From Platerodrilus igneus (taxonomy: Eukaryota > Arthropoda > Insecta > Coleoptera > Lycidae), in NCBI GenBank assembly GCA_036346225.1, contig JARFIW010000139.1, positions 1,054,001 through 1,118,000 of the forward strand: a stretch of DNA of 64,000 bases, in the 5' to 3' direction. Below, in pieces: positions 21,120-31,865 of this stretch. The notes under the pieces are model-generated. The model did not search any database. It was given only the letters and a program-made list of their open reading frames with translations, and was not told the DNA's origin. A program made the position numbers and the translations under genes. Every line of letters starts with the position of its first letter. Position 1 is the first letter of the stretch.

Positions 21120-22140
21120 GTTACTCCGATTGTGGTAGAACTATCTAGATAAATTACCACTTTTTTCCCACTTTGCTTTTCCGCGCTTGTTACTTCCGCC
21201 ACAATTTTCTTTGTGTTAAGTTTATTGTTTTGCGGACGGTTTCAAACGCAGCTATTGTGTTGTCGTTTAATTTCGTTTTCATATCTCTTCCTCCGTTGAG
21301 GTTCGCTTAGTTTGTGTCTCAAGTTGTTCCGCTTCGTACTCTCTCTTTGCCTAGACTCGAACTGTTAGCGCCACTTTGGACTCGAAACTATTAACCTCTA
21401 TCCTCAGAACTATTGATCCCCATATTACCTTTGAAAAAATATTTTGTGGCACTGACTCCAGGGTTGTTCTTTTTTGGATTCGTTCCACGCCGCAGCGGTG
21501 GAAGATATTCGTCAACAATCGGGTTTCCAATATTCAGGGAAACACTTCTCGCGCTTCTTGGCATTATATTCTTTCCACTGAGAATTCCGCCAATGTCGAA
21601 TCACATGGTTTGCACCTTCCGACTTTTGTTATTGTTCTTTATGGTAGGCGGCATCGCCTGCCTTGCATCGTTCCTTCGACACTTTCATTGCGCCTTTTAA
21701 CTCTTCGGAAGTTCTAATCGACAAACGTTCTATTGTTTTGACCGCAGTCACATCCTGTTCTTGGATGGAAACGATTTTAGAAAGTCATCCATCTTTTCAA
21801 TTTATCATTCGCATTGTGACTTAGATTCTCCGCTTTGTCCATAACATACAAAACCCGTTGGGAAAATATACCGGACCTTTATCCTTTTTCGAGTTTCTTA
21901 GTGCTTTGAACCTCCTGATTAAATATACTCAACAGACTCACTTTTCTTTGTTAGAAAGGAAAATTTACGGTTTGGTGGTCGCCTATCTCACACACCATTG
22001 GCCTCCGACAAGAAATGTCCCGTTCTAGTAACTATTAAAAATCGCTTTACGAATTTGTATCTCAATTTTGCTCATTTGAGATGCTTCCGCATTGATGTTC
22101 TAATAGTTTATCGTTCGTTAACGTTTTTGGGTTGTTTCAA
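21120..22140 (+). pseudogene. BEL/Pao element 3, RNase H to integrase zinc region, + strand
   Basis: The + strand frames show RLVC..., LSLPRLELL near 21345-21370, then FWIRSTPQRWKIFVNNRV (about 21470-21525), LSTENSANVESHG near 21575-21610, and after further shifts LRFGGRLSHTPL near 21965-22000 and a segment like the integrase zinc-binding start to about 22140. This is the BEL/Pao order from RNase H into integrase. Gag, protease and RT are absent between the candidate primer-binding site and this point. The 113-aa and 95-aa frames are overlapping pieces of it. Confidence 0.7.
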
Positions 22141-22352
22141 ATAAACAGTCCATTGGAGCAACTCGGAGGGTAACAAACCACGTGACCCAACGTCAGCGGG
22201 ATTATCGTGAGAAGGCGCGTGAAGTCACATGGCGTTAGAAGTTTTATCCTGAATATAGGCTACTCTGTTGGCCACGAAAGTCTTCCATCGTTGGGGCGGA
22301 GTGGAATTCCACGAATATACAATCACCAAATCGGACCAACAGTATATTCTAT
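22141..22352 (-). pseudogene. BEL/Pao element 2 RNase H, distal part
   Basis: The continuation of the RNase H domain beyond the insertion. The minus strand reads YCWSDLVIVYSWNST, PPQRWKTFVANRVAYIQ and DNPADVGSRGLLPSELLQW. Joined across the insertion site, using only one copy of CTAT, the frame runs HLTFNRIYCWSD without a break. Confidence 0.8.
22349..22352. repeat. CTAT target duplication, left
   Basis: Matches CTAT at 24963-24966. Removing 22353-24966 restores the BEL RNase H reading frame, which supports the boundary. Confidence 0.65.
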
Positions 22353-24794
22353 TGTAGCAGGCTACTATTAACGCGTTTCACCAATTTAAAACAAGTAATA
22401 ACAAACGTCCTTATTACTCACTGTTCACAAGTCTAATTAAGAGTATATGCCTTATTTATAGATGCTTCCAGTCCAATTAACAAAGAAGCACTATCACACT
22501 AATGCTATTTGCAAGCACTAATATCTTCTTACACTAAATCTTTAACCATAAGTCTTCTTAACAACACTAAACACTACGACAATTTATTTATTACCCTTTT
22601 GTCTATTGATGTACAAGCTGGCGGTACAATATACACGTTCACATAACGCAAATTTATATTTACTATAGGACTTTCAAAATTTAATGACAACTAACTAAAC
22701 ACGAGACGATTTATATACGACATTTTGATATAAACTGGCCCTGTACGTCATCAGCGGTCTTATATATATATTGCTGTGAAACCTCTTGAATTACCTGTAG
22801 AATGTTGATTTTCTTCTGTTAATCGCCTCGGCTGCTCCTCTAGATAGCTTTCATCCTCATTCATAAAAAAAACAAACACATTCCTACCACAAACATCAAC
22901 GTTAACTCTATTTACATCAATATTCACAATACATTAAAATTTCAAAATTAAAACTCGGCATAAATTTCAGTTTTAAAAGAATTTCAAGATTAATTTTATT
23001 ATCATTTTATGTGCATCCAGAATTAAAGTCCTTGTAGGATGCCTACTAATTAATATAACAATATATGCAGACCGGAGTCTGAGTACAAAGGGAGCATCTA
23101 CCACCCCTTTACGTTAATTAACCAGGTTCGTCTAATTGAGCTCAAAGACATACCCAAATTTTCATCATAATTCCAAACATCAATACTAAATACCCCTTTC
23201 TACTTAAACAAGCAAATTTCACCTTAAAATTAAAATATTATTGTTAGTACCATTTCACTACTGTCCATTTTGAGTAAATCAATTATAAAGTTATTCAACA
23301 CACACAAAAATCTCAAAGTTCAAACAAAATAGTATAATTTACCTGAAGGTTACTTGCACTCGTAGCTTCAATATACATCGTCCCTTTAGTTAATCACACC
23401 ATTCCAACTGGGTTATATTTACGGCTTCTAATTCTCAACGCTTTTAAATTTTTCTCCATCACCATTTATTTAAAGTAGTTTCTGGGCTTTTCCGGAACTC
23501 ATCTGTGTATATCTGACCCTGGTTTTGTGGATCCAGACACGTTTTTGAACCATCTAATTATTAACACCCCCGGAAAATAACAAAGAAATTCATACTTCTT
23601 TCACCAATATACGCCAAAACTGCCTACTTTTGTGTATACATTTGTCGTTGTAAATTTTGCTAATTGGTACAGTGATACTAAATTTTATTACCTTGTATCT
23701 AAGCGCACTGAAGTACATTCATGTTGGCACGTAAATAACAAACTATTTTGAATCACTAAAATATACGAGCAAACTTTAAATTATTTTATCAAACTAAAAT
23801 GCACTGTTTAACATCTTGAATCAAGTCGCGGATGTAAGAGAGCTTTTAACGCATCGAATAGTCAAAAGTCTAAGAGAGCGAAATTCATATTACCACCGGT
23901 ATATATAGCGGATAGCCGGCACGTCGCTTTTGTCCTCAAAACAGACAATTCTTAAGAATTTCTCATGCTATGTTCCCATTCCGTCGCTCGCGCGTCGGTT
24001 TTTACGAATTTTTCACTCGCCCCAGTTAAATCTCCGAAATTTCAACACGGCACGCCACGTCTGGAAATAGCTAATTGACTTTTATACAGAAATCGTTGTT
24101 TCTACCTCTGATATTTGCATCCTATTTTAACCAATTGTGACCCTCGTGACGTTGCTTAAATCACGCCTTTTACTATATGTGTCTTTGTCTTACGCACATT
24201 ATCTTTCCTTCTCTAACCTGTTCTAAGTGGTGCAAATTGATATTCCTTACTATCGATTATTTCAGTCCATGTGGACTTGAAATAACCCACCTTTAGCATT
24301 TCTCGTAACTATTATGCGACGATTTCTCCAAGATTCTCTGAACCATTAATTATCTGCAAAATTTACGCCGAATGAGCTTTTTTAAACTACGCAGGTGTTC
24401 AAACATAATATTAATTCTCAGAGCTTTATTTTATTGGGTTTTTTCAAGTTTTTATAGATATTATATGTTACTAACGGTTCAATTAACTTCAATTAAAATT
24501 GTTATCTGTACGTTTTGTTTAATACCAGTTATTTAAAATAGGGTTAATTAATATAAATTTTGCACGCTTTGTTTCTTTACTAGGAATAATTAAATTACCC
24601 GTAAAGTTTTCTAATACTGCTTCTTTTGATATAAAGCGTCTTGTACATGATTTAAATCTCTTATTTTTACTGAAACGAATGAATTTTTATGCTTCATGGT
24701 TTTTAAATAACGCGTACCTTTTCCCAAAGCTTCTACACTGTGATTAAAATTATTTGATGTGATTATTTAATTTTCTACCCTGGTCTAAATATGA

Positions 24795-24844
<50 letters not shown>

Positions 24845-24962
24845 TGAATTATATAGATGATTCATACTCCGGTATATGCCGGATAGTTTGAGACTTCTAT
24901 AGAATATACATCGGTTACGCCGCTTGTGTGTATGACGGGTTGCGTAATAGTAGTTCGTAACA
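22353..24962. mobile_element. 2.61-kb non-coding insertion with TGT...ACA ends
   Basis: A non-coding insertion inside the BEL RNase H domain. It begins TGTAGCAGGCTACTATTAAC and ends GTAATAGTAGTTCGTAACA. The last bases reverse-complemented give TGTTACGAACTACTATTACG, so the ends are imperfect inverted repeats over about 22 bases. A 4-bp duplication, TG/CA ends and lack of coding fit a large solo LTR; the inverted ends fit a non-autonomous DNA transposon. I found no long direct repeat inside it. The (TA)n at 24795-24842 lies within. Confidence 0.6.
24795..24842. repeat. (TA)n microsatellite
   Basis: About 24 TA units. It creates the artificial Tyr-Ile tail of the 104-aa minus-strand frame. Confidence 0.9.
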
Positions 24963-25331
24963 CTATTAAAGGTGAGATGAGATGAAAACATATTCAGAAC
25001 AAAATCTAGTAATATAGCAGATAAGGCAGAGGTTAGCAATTCTAACCTTGGCAAGGAAAGGGGTCGCAATGGAGCTACTTTAGATTTCGTACATACCAAA
25101 CAAACTATAGGTTCTTTAGAACCTTTAAGAAAATGAAAATAAACGACGGCGCAGTAGCCGCGTTTCGAAGCGTCCCCAAAACAATATACCTCGCACGAAT
25201 CGTAGTAAAAAGGGACTAGAACGCACGGTAAGAAAAAATTTGCAAAAAGAGGAAGGCTCTAAACATATCTTTCCCATAAACGACAAAACTCGGGTGGTTG
25301 ATGGGCATTCCAATCTAGTTTGAGAGTCCAA
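24963..25331 (-). pseudogene. BEL/Pao element 2 RNase H, proximal part
   Basis: The minus strand reads a short region like the family's HCFGDASKRGYCAVVYF in broken frame (about 25140-25200), then VCTKSKVAPLRPLSLPRLEL and LTSALSAILLDF at about 25000-25095, ending HLTFN at the insertion. The remainder of the 104-aa frame downstream of HLTFN belongs to the insertion and is not BEL. Confidence 0.75.
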
Positions 25332-25379
25332 AGACGTTGGAGGAAATGCTTTATTAAAAAGGAAAGAGGGAGAGAATTC

Positions 25380-26060
25380 CTAACGGGTCAAAAATGCTAG
25401 ATTAGGAAAAATTTTACGTTTTGTACAAGGAGTATGTATAGGGTTGACCACGAAAAGGAAATTGTCTGAAAAGGGGTTCCACTGGAGCCCTAAAACTTTC
25501 ACGGTAGAATCAAAAGGATCCTCAAAGCAATGCGGTTGCAAACACCGAAGAGAGGCGAGAATTCTGTTAATCAAATTGGGATCATTACTAGACCACTTGT
25601 GCAGGCCGAAGCCACCTCGTTTTATAAAGGCTACAAGCTTCTTTGTTAAATCCAAGGCAGATTGAAAAGTATTTCGACCTGTCACTAAGTCATCAATATC
25701 AAAAGTGGCTAGAGGAAAGAGTCCCCCTTCATCATCGGTAAGTTGCAAAAGAGTACGTATGGCAAGAAATGGAGCGCAGTTGACCCTATAAGTAAGGTAT
25801 TAAAATGAAAATTATCAGGAGATAAACGCCACACAATCCGTTGATAATCACGTTGATCGGGTGCAATAAGAATTTGCCGATACATTTGACGAATATCTGC
25901 AGTGAGGACGTAACGATGCAGACGAAATTGTAATAACAGTGTAGTGAGATCTCTTTGCAGTTTGGGACCAATTAATAAATGATCATTCAATGAACTTCCG
26001 TAAATACATTGAGCGGAGGCATTAAAAACCACGCGCAGCTTAGTGCTAACACTGTTAGGT
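25380..26060 (-). pseudogene. BEL/Pao element 2 reverse transcriptase
   Basis: Reverse transcriptase in two frames. The upstream frame (25709-26032) has VVFNASAQCIYGSSLNDHLL, motif A YVLTADIRQMYRQI and YQRIVWRLSPDNFHF. The second (25380-25748) holds motif C as FDIDDLVTGRN, in place of the usual YxDD, followed by the thumb WSSNDPNLINRI and VLGLQWNP. The frame shift is near 25720-25800. Both catalytic Asp residues of motif C are kept. Confidence 0.88.
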
Positions 26061-26061
26061 T

Positions 26062-26870
26062 TTATAACACATGATGAGGTATATAATAAGAATGATCAAA
26101 GTGACCCTTATTAGGGATAGGCTGCATGTCTTGAAGATCGATGTATTCTTGAAGAAAATTTTTATATTGTTGATATACAAGAGGCTGTTTGAGAAGGCGT
26201 CGTTCTAAGGAAAGAAATCTTTGTGTTGCTAAATCGCGGCTTTCCGTATACGTGGGAGCAGCATCCTTAAAGGGCAAAGAAACTACATAACGGCCCTGAT
26301 CTGTCGTACGAGTCGTATGAGTTTCTTTGAAAATCATTTCAGCTTCTTTTTCCGCTACTGAAAGTAAAGCGGTAACCTGCGGAATGTTTAACGTGTGAAT
26401 CGATCCCATTAAAATATATCTGAAAACAGTTTTCATGCCTGTGGGAGTATGGTGTTCAACAGGAACACGACCATTTATTAGAATTTGTAGAAATACATCG
26501 GCCCCGAGTAATAAATCTATAGACCTGGGTTTTGAGAACTGTGGATCGGCTAACTGAATGTTATATAATGGCGGTAACTTGTTGACGTTGACGCAAGTAG
26601 TAGGCAGGTTTTCACAAGTCTTAGGTAGGACTATTGCGTCAATGTTAAAAAAATGATTCATTTCGTTCACTGGTTTAATAAAGACATAAACAGCGTCGTG
26701 AGTAGTCACGGTCTGCATAGAACCCAGCCCGTTAAGGGTAAGAGAAAACGGGGTAGGTTTTAAACCTAAGCACTTAACACATGGTTGAGTAATAGATGCA
26801 GTCATACTACCGGTATTCAACAAACAGCGAAACTTTTAAAAATTGCCGAAAGGATCACAAACTTCAATTT
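26062..26870 (-). pseudogene. BEL/Pao element 2 protease and RT N-terminal region
   Basis: A 253-codon open minus-strand frame, the longest in the window after the PLE. It opens in the protease active-site region as CLLNTGSMTAS, where the family has an Asp-Thr/Ser-Gly triad, so the catalytic Asp has become Asn. It continues with the DUF1758-like region (IDLLLGADVFLQIL and RYILMGSIHTL), then GRYVVSLPFKD, LSLERRLLKQPLVYQQYK and the start of RT (HSYYIPHHVL). The apparent start codon is internal; the real polyprotein started in gag. Confidence 0.85.
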
Positions 26871-26999
26871 ACGCAGTAGACAATAAAACTACTTGTTTTT
26901 GGGGATTCGTGTAAAATAATACAACATTGGAATTATTGGAAGCAAAGGAGAAACGACTTACTTGTGGAAATTTGCAAGTACTCAAATCGGGGGGAACAG

Positions 27000-27645
27000 A
27001 CGGCTTGCAAATATTTTGTTCGGCGTTATCAGACGAGGCAGTATAAACTCTAATAGAAACACTACTTTTTGAAAGCGATTCTAATGGGGGGGTTAAAGTG
27101 TAACGAGGTATGATGCCGCTGGCGACAAGTGCGACAAGCCATAATCGATTTACACTTGGAAAAAGTATGCAAACTGCTTAGACAGTTAGTGCATGGTTTG
27201 CGTTCTTTTACAAAATTATAGGCGTAGTAGGGGTTAATTCTAAAAAGGAGAGGCATTTATATAGCGGATGGTCAACTTTGCAATGTGAACACTTAGCAAC
27301 ACGATGGGTAGTGCGGACTAACATTGAAACACTAAGACGTGAACCTGATCGGCTCTGCGCGTGAACAATTTTGTTCATGTCTGATTTGTGATTTAAAGAG
27401 AAGTTGCTCGGGGATTTACATGTTTTGTCTAGATATGTATTGATTTCAGTATTAGTAGGAATGGTGGCGGGATCATGTTGCAACTCAAAACCTTGAGCTG
27501 TGTGTACGTCCAGTCGATTTAAAAGCATCCTAACTAAAATAAAGCTCCACTCCGCAATCGGAAGATCAAACTTTTTTTAAGGCTTCCAAATTATCGGTAA
27601 AAACGTCGACTAATTATTGTAAACCAGAGGGGTTATCAATATACA
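27000..27645 (-). pseudogene. BEL/Pao element 2 gag, C-terminal part
   Basis: The gag C-terminus with zinc knuckles. The minus strand reads RLDVHTAQGFELQHDP, INTYLDKTCKSPSNFSLNHK and a knuckle CSHCKVDHPLYKC (C-X2-C-X4-H-X4-C). After a shift near 27230 come a second knuckle CTNCLSSLHTFSKC and CRTCRQRHHTSLH. The element stops at about 27645, inside gag, with unrelated sequence beyond, so the N-terminal gag and 5' LTR are lost. Confidence 0.85.
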
Positions 27646-30069
27646 GGGTTGGACGGAACACTCGGGTTTGTTTTTGTCTTCTTCCTTCGGATCTTGTGCA
27701 GTTTTTCTAATTTTTGAATGTTAGTTTTACTTCTTAGTTCTTCGTGTTTCACTTCCCTCTCCCTTTCCTTTAGATGGTTTTCCTACTATCAGTCGTCACA
27801 CCGACTTCGTTTAATTTTCGATCCTCTTTTTGTGGTGTGTACTTTCTATACCTTTTTCATTTCTTCAGAAACTACGACTTAGCCGACTCTTCAGTCTCAC
27901 CAAACTCTTCGATATATTTATCTTCTTAAAACATAAATATTGAATTTTACCACAAAGAGCGATTATATCCATTTTGAAAATTTCACTTTAAACGTATTCT
28001 TTAAGCATTTGTGCCAGCCAAACTAAACTACAGATGACAGCAAAAAATCAAAAGATCTTTTAAGAAACGGTTTCATTGAAAATAGAACACATTCGTTCAT
28101 GAACAAACACTGATACTAAAGACTTCCGTCAAATCATCCTCAGGTGCAGACTATTCTCTCTCCTCGGTTAATTATAGGTTTAAACAAATGATGAACACGC
28201 ATACTGTAAGCTGACAATTCTAGAAAATTTAATGCTAGCAACACCAGGTGTAGGACTTTGTATAAAAATTTACTTTAATAATTAAATTTACGTGCACATT
28301 CAGGTGAGAATTTCAGGCAATGTATATTTTAAACAAGCATCGTACAATTCTCTAATTACCTACAAATAAATTTAACTATTTTAGTTGTGTTTTCGGTTTC
28401 TACATTTTAATATGATATTCAAACGGCTATAGTAAAAGTAGAAACATTAATCGTACTTTATATTTGTTTCTTTTAAGCGTGTTACTTTGCTTAAATCGCC
28501 ACAATGGTCGTTAAGCTCAAAGGATTATACACACTGTAAATTATTACTAACCCTTTGTATAGTTAGTGTGGGACGTGTAAATAATACCGCCCACTTTGAT
28601 ATAAGCTCGACGATGCAAATCCCACATATTTAAAATATTTAATGCCATATCTTCTACAGCCATAAAAACTTGGGATAGAGTATCAATCCTGAAAGTCCGC
28701 CTCATCTGATATTTATAACATCACTCCCAAACCGGCCAACTTTCTTGTTCAAAAACTAGAGCATTTTCCACGTCACTGTAGACACTTTATATTTATGCAG
28801 TTAGAATATATAATACAGGGTTCTCGAAAATTCTGACCAATTTTCATCGTTAACTACTTTTTACTGGGAAAGATAGAAGGATGCGCTTTTCACTAATTGA
28901 GTTATTTACTTCGTAGGTTTTTATGGAGTATATAATTCCCATTGTACAATTTTTTATACAGGGTGTTTCATAAATATGGTCTTTTTAACATAAAAATTCT
29001 ATGCTATTTTAAATTGAGCACCATGTTTGTTATAACGCGATACAAAAGAAAAGTTCCTCTTATCAAAAATGTATGTCACTACGTTTTACTATAGAAACAA
29101 GCAAGTAATTTAATTGTCACCGATAGCGTGATTAACGTGTGTTAGAGAAATCTGACGCTTTTTGATTGTAAACAACTCTTTACTTAGGAAAGATAGTAGT
29201 TTTATTGTTGCTTCAAGTTTTGTTTGAAGTGCATCACTAGCCATTTTCAATAATAAAATACTTTGGTGATAAGAACAGATGAGATAAAATAAATTTTGTT
29301 ACAACAAAACTAAAACACGTTTATACATCAAGTACCGCAATTAAAGAAAATTTATCAAGATATGATTACAATAAACACGGTTGGCGGAACAAAGTGACGC
29401 AATATGATGACACAATAAAGAGGTTACAATGTAAGAAGTCGCCGAATGCAGCAACTGCGAAAAAGATCCGATGACATAATGTAGACACTCGCACGCTTGC
29501 ATTTGGTACGGACTAGGAAGGCACTCGTTTAAAGCGTGATTTACTGTAAAGCTCGACGTAGGACGACCGTAAAGTGATATACCCCTTGAATGCACAGAGA
29601 ATGGAGAGGTTTGGTACAAAAACGACTTGACAGTCGACGTAAAGGAAGTTGTGTACAAGAAACATGTAACGGTAATCAGTTCAAGGGGGTTCTAAGTAAT
29701 AAATCAGTTTGATGGTAGTTCGAGCGAATTAAACGCGTTGATAATCGCGAAATTGGAATCAATCGACACCGGGCCCATAGAACGTACAAGACAAAGGGAG
29801 AGTCCCACAGGCCAATTCTAGTTGGAGTACGGTATACCGGAAACGGTTGAAGTACATCTGCTTTATAGAGGTCCTTCTGGAAAAATACATAAATAAAACT
29901 AAATTAATTCAATACATATGGCTTGTTAAAATTCGAAGTTCATTTATTTATATCGCTTGATAGCACTGGGCGTTAATCGCTCATTGTTGTTACATTTTGA
30001 GCTAGTTGATCATATAGAATACGTAAATAACCCAAAATACCACAAAATTTTTTTGTTAATTTTTTCTAA
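27646..30069. other. Long stretch with no recognised gene
   Basis: Purine-skewed sequence at 27650-27930 could be old coding sequence on the minus strand, but stops break all frames. TATACAGGGTGT occurs near 28958, a motif seen at the ends of many short insect repeats. The 105-aa minus-strand frame at 29341-29658 has no recognisable domain; I leave it uncalled. Confidence 0.4.
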
Positions 30070-30308
30070 GCATTGATTATAGACGTTGTTTTCTTTACAA
30101 TAGCAAAGTAGTAAGATCACGCCTATTTGTCCTTTCTTTGCTCTAGCTATATTGTTTTATTACAGGTGCGACGCACTCCCTTTTGATAACCGTGTTTACA
30201 CAGTGAATGCTATATTTTCTCAGGGGGTTTTAAAGTTATCCCTTAGAATACGTCTTATTTTTTATGAGTCTAGGACTTGGTGGCGCCCTTTTTAGTGTTG
30301 TTCTAATT

Positions 30309-30545
30309 TTAGTTTTTATAGAGCGTTTTTTGGAGTAAAGCTTTTGAAAACCCACAACCATCTCTCATTGTCCTACCCAGGAACAGACTATCTTTTAAAA
30401 TTTTTTTAAAAGAGATTTTGTAGTTAGTTGCCCACCCACAACAAGGTGGGACTACAAAGTGTGTACCAACTTTGATTAGCCTTTCAGGTAGGTGAAACCC
30501 GAAAACGGGTAATTGGTCAAAAGTTTGCAAAGTTATGCCCATCAA
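30309..30545 (-). CDS. Unknown 78-aa ORF, copy 1
   Basis: An open minus-strand frame starting MMGITLQTFDQLPVFGF, with a Cys-Cys-Gly segment in the middle and a basic end. I recognise no family. It is repeated at 36110-36343 with a single visible residue change (His to Lys) apart from the start. Because the two lie in a recent segmental duplication, conservation of the frame is weak evidence of function. It could be a fragment of an unlisted mobile element or chance. There is no TATA box or polyadenylation signal that I can assign. Confidence 0.25.
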   Translation of the reverse strand: MMGITLQTFDQLPVFGFHLPERLIKVGTHFVVPPCCGWATNYKISFKKILKDSLFLGRTMRDGCGFSKALLQKTLYKN

Positions 30546-30855
30546 AATTTTATTTCTTACTAGGATACATCCCGTACCACTAGAGTTAATCGTGCACTAA
30601 AAATGTTACCCTTGCTCGCCCCTTCAGAGAAAACAAAAAATAATGAAGGAAACGTCCATTGGACTCGTATCACAATTTCACCTTATTGTAATAGATTGTG
30701 TTAATGTTATTTCTCTTAAGTTATATTAAGATTCGAAATATTTGTGTAGTAAGATATATTAATTTGATCCTCCTGTTTTAATTTTGAAATAGAATATGCT
30801 CATTCATCACCATTCGGTCTTCAGTCCTGAAATTGGGTAGACGCATACCTCCATT

Positions 30856-31251
30856 AAAAACTCCCTGCATGTTTGTTGTGGTTTGTTTTGTATTTTTCTT
30901 AATTTGGTTTGGGTATTAAACCACTCAGAGTTTTGAACTTGTCTTTATTTACGTATAGATCCATGAGCCAGAATCGTTGTCAAAATAATAAAAAAATGTA
31001 AATTTGACATTTATGACACAAATTGAAGGTAACTTTGATTTATTAATCTTTGATTTGAATACTTTAAACAATTTTCACCTAATGTATTCAAATCAAAGAT
31101 TAATAAATCAAAGTCACCTTCAATTGTCATAAATGTCAAATTAAAAAATTTGTATTATTTTGACAACGATCCTAAGTCATGGATCGAAACGTAAATAAAA
31201 ACAATTTTAAAAACTGAATGGTTTAATACCCAAGATTAATTAAGAAAAAAA
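30856..31251. mobile_element. Foldback element, long member (396 bp)
   Basis: The left end AAAAACTCCCTGCATG matches the other two members; the right end is GATTAATTAAGAAAAAAA, an A-rich tail. A 12-bp duplication CATACCTCCATT flanks it at 30844-30855 and 31252-31263. The interior is a long, nearly complete palindrome: GAAGGTAACTTTGATTTATT on the left pairs with AATAAATCAAAGTCACCTTC on the right, around an axis near 31070. Both arms carry a version of the GATCC...GGATC GAAACGT stem-loop. No ORF. It lies in an RTE C-terminal region. Confidence 0.8.
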
Positions 31252-31724
31252 CATACCTCCATTGTTTCCTATTCTGAGCTAACCTACATATTTATCCGAA
31301 ATTCTCACAGCGTACATCTTTCACTATCTGTGTGCAATAGTTTAATCTTCTTCTACCTCTACCTCCCTTTTTTTCTTTCTCTGCTTTTAGTATATCCCGC
31401 ACTATTACCTCATGCCTTAGAACATGTCCGATCATTATATCTCTCAAATTTTTTTATGGTTTTTCAAAGCTATCTTTTTTCTCCTACTATTTTTAGAACC
31501 ACTTCGTTATCCTATCTGCTTTGACTAGTGTCAACGTTTCGCAGTCTTACAGTGTTGTGTTCCATACGTATGCTTTTAGCAATCTTTCCTTTGTATCTAT
31601 GCTTGTTGTCTTCGAAAATAGTAGCTGCTTTTTCTTGTTAAATACAACACGACCTTAAATCTTTCTTTTTATATCTTTTACACTTTCGCCTATTGTTTTC
31701 TAAAAATAAACCTTATTTTATCCA

Positions 31725-31865
31725 TATTTAGTGGTACGTACCTTGCCGTCCACCACTTAGACATTTGCCGAGTCAATAGTTTTCCAATTACTTTTTCGCA
31801 CAATCAACAGTTGTTGAGAATATTGTAAAACCAACACCTGTTTGTTTACGATAATCATCAGGTTT
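31725..31865 (-). repeat. RTE 3' tail module, minus strand
   Basis: The reverse complement of the module at 4162-4345 (GATGATTATCGTAAACAAAC, TTGATTGTGCGAAAAAG, CGGCAAATGTCTAAGTG). It joins one RTE 3' end to another RTE C-terminal fragment. Confidence 0.7.

Larger units (their letters stand above)
22141..27645 (-). mobile_element. BEL/Pao LTR retrotransposon 2, minus strand, LTR-less, with insertion
   Basis: A second, distinct BEL/Pao copy: gag (27645 down), protease, RT, and RNase H to 22141, where it stops against the opposite-facing BEL fragment. No LTRs or integrase remain. The RNase H is split by a 2.61-kb insertion at 22353-24962. It differs from element 1 throughout and is a different family member. 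Confidence 0.85.

Noticed and set aside
30275..30290. TTGGTGGCGCCCTTTTT as an LTR primer-binding site (also at about 36080)
   Set aside because: Only GGTGGCGCCC fits; there is no LTR end before it and no gag after it.
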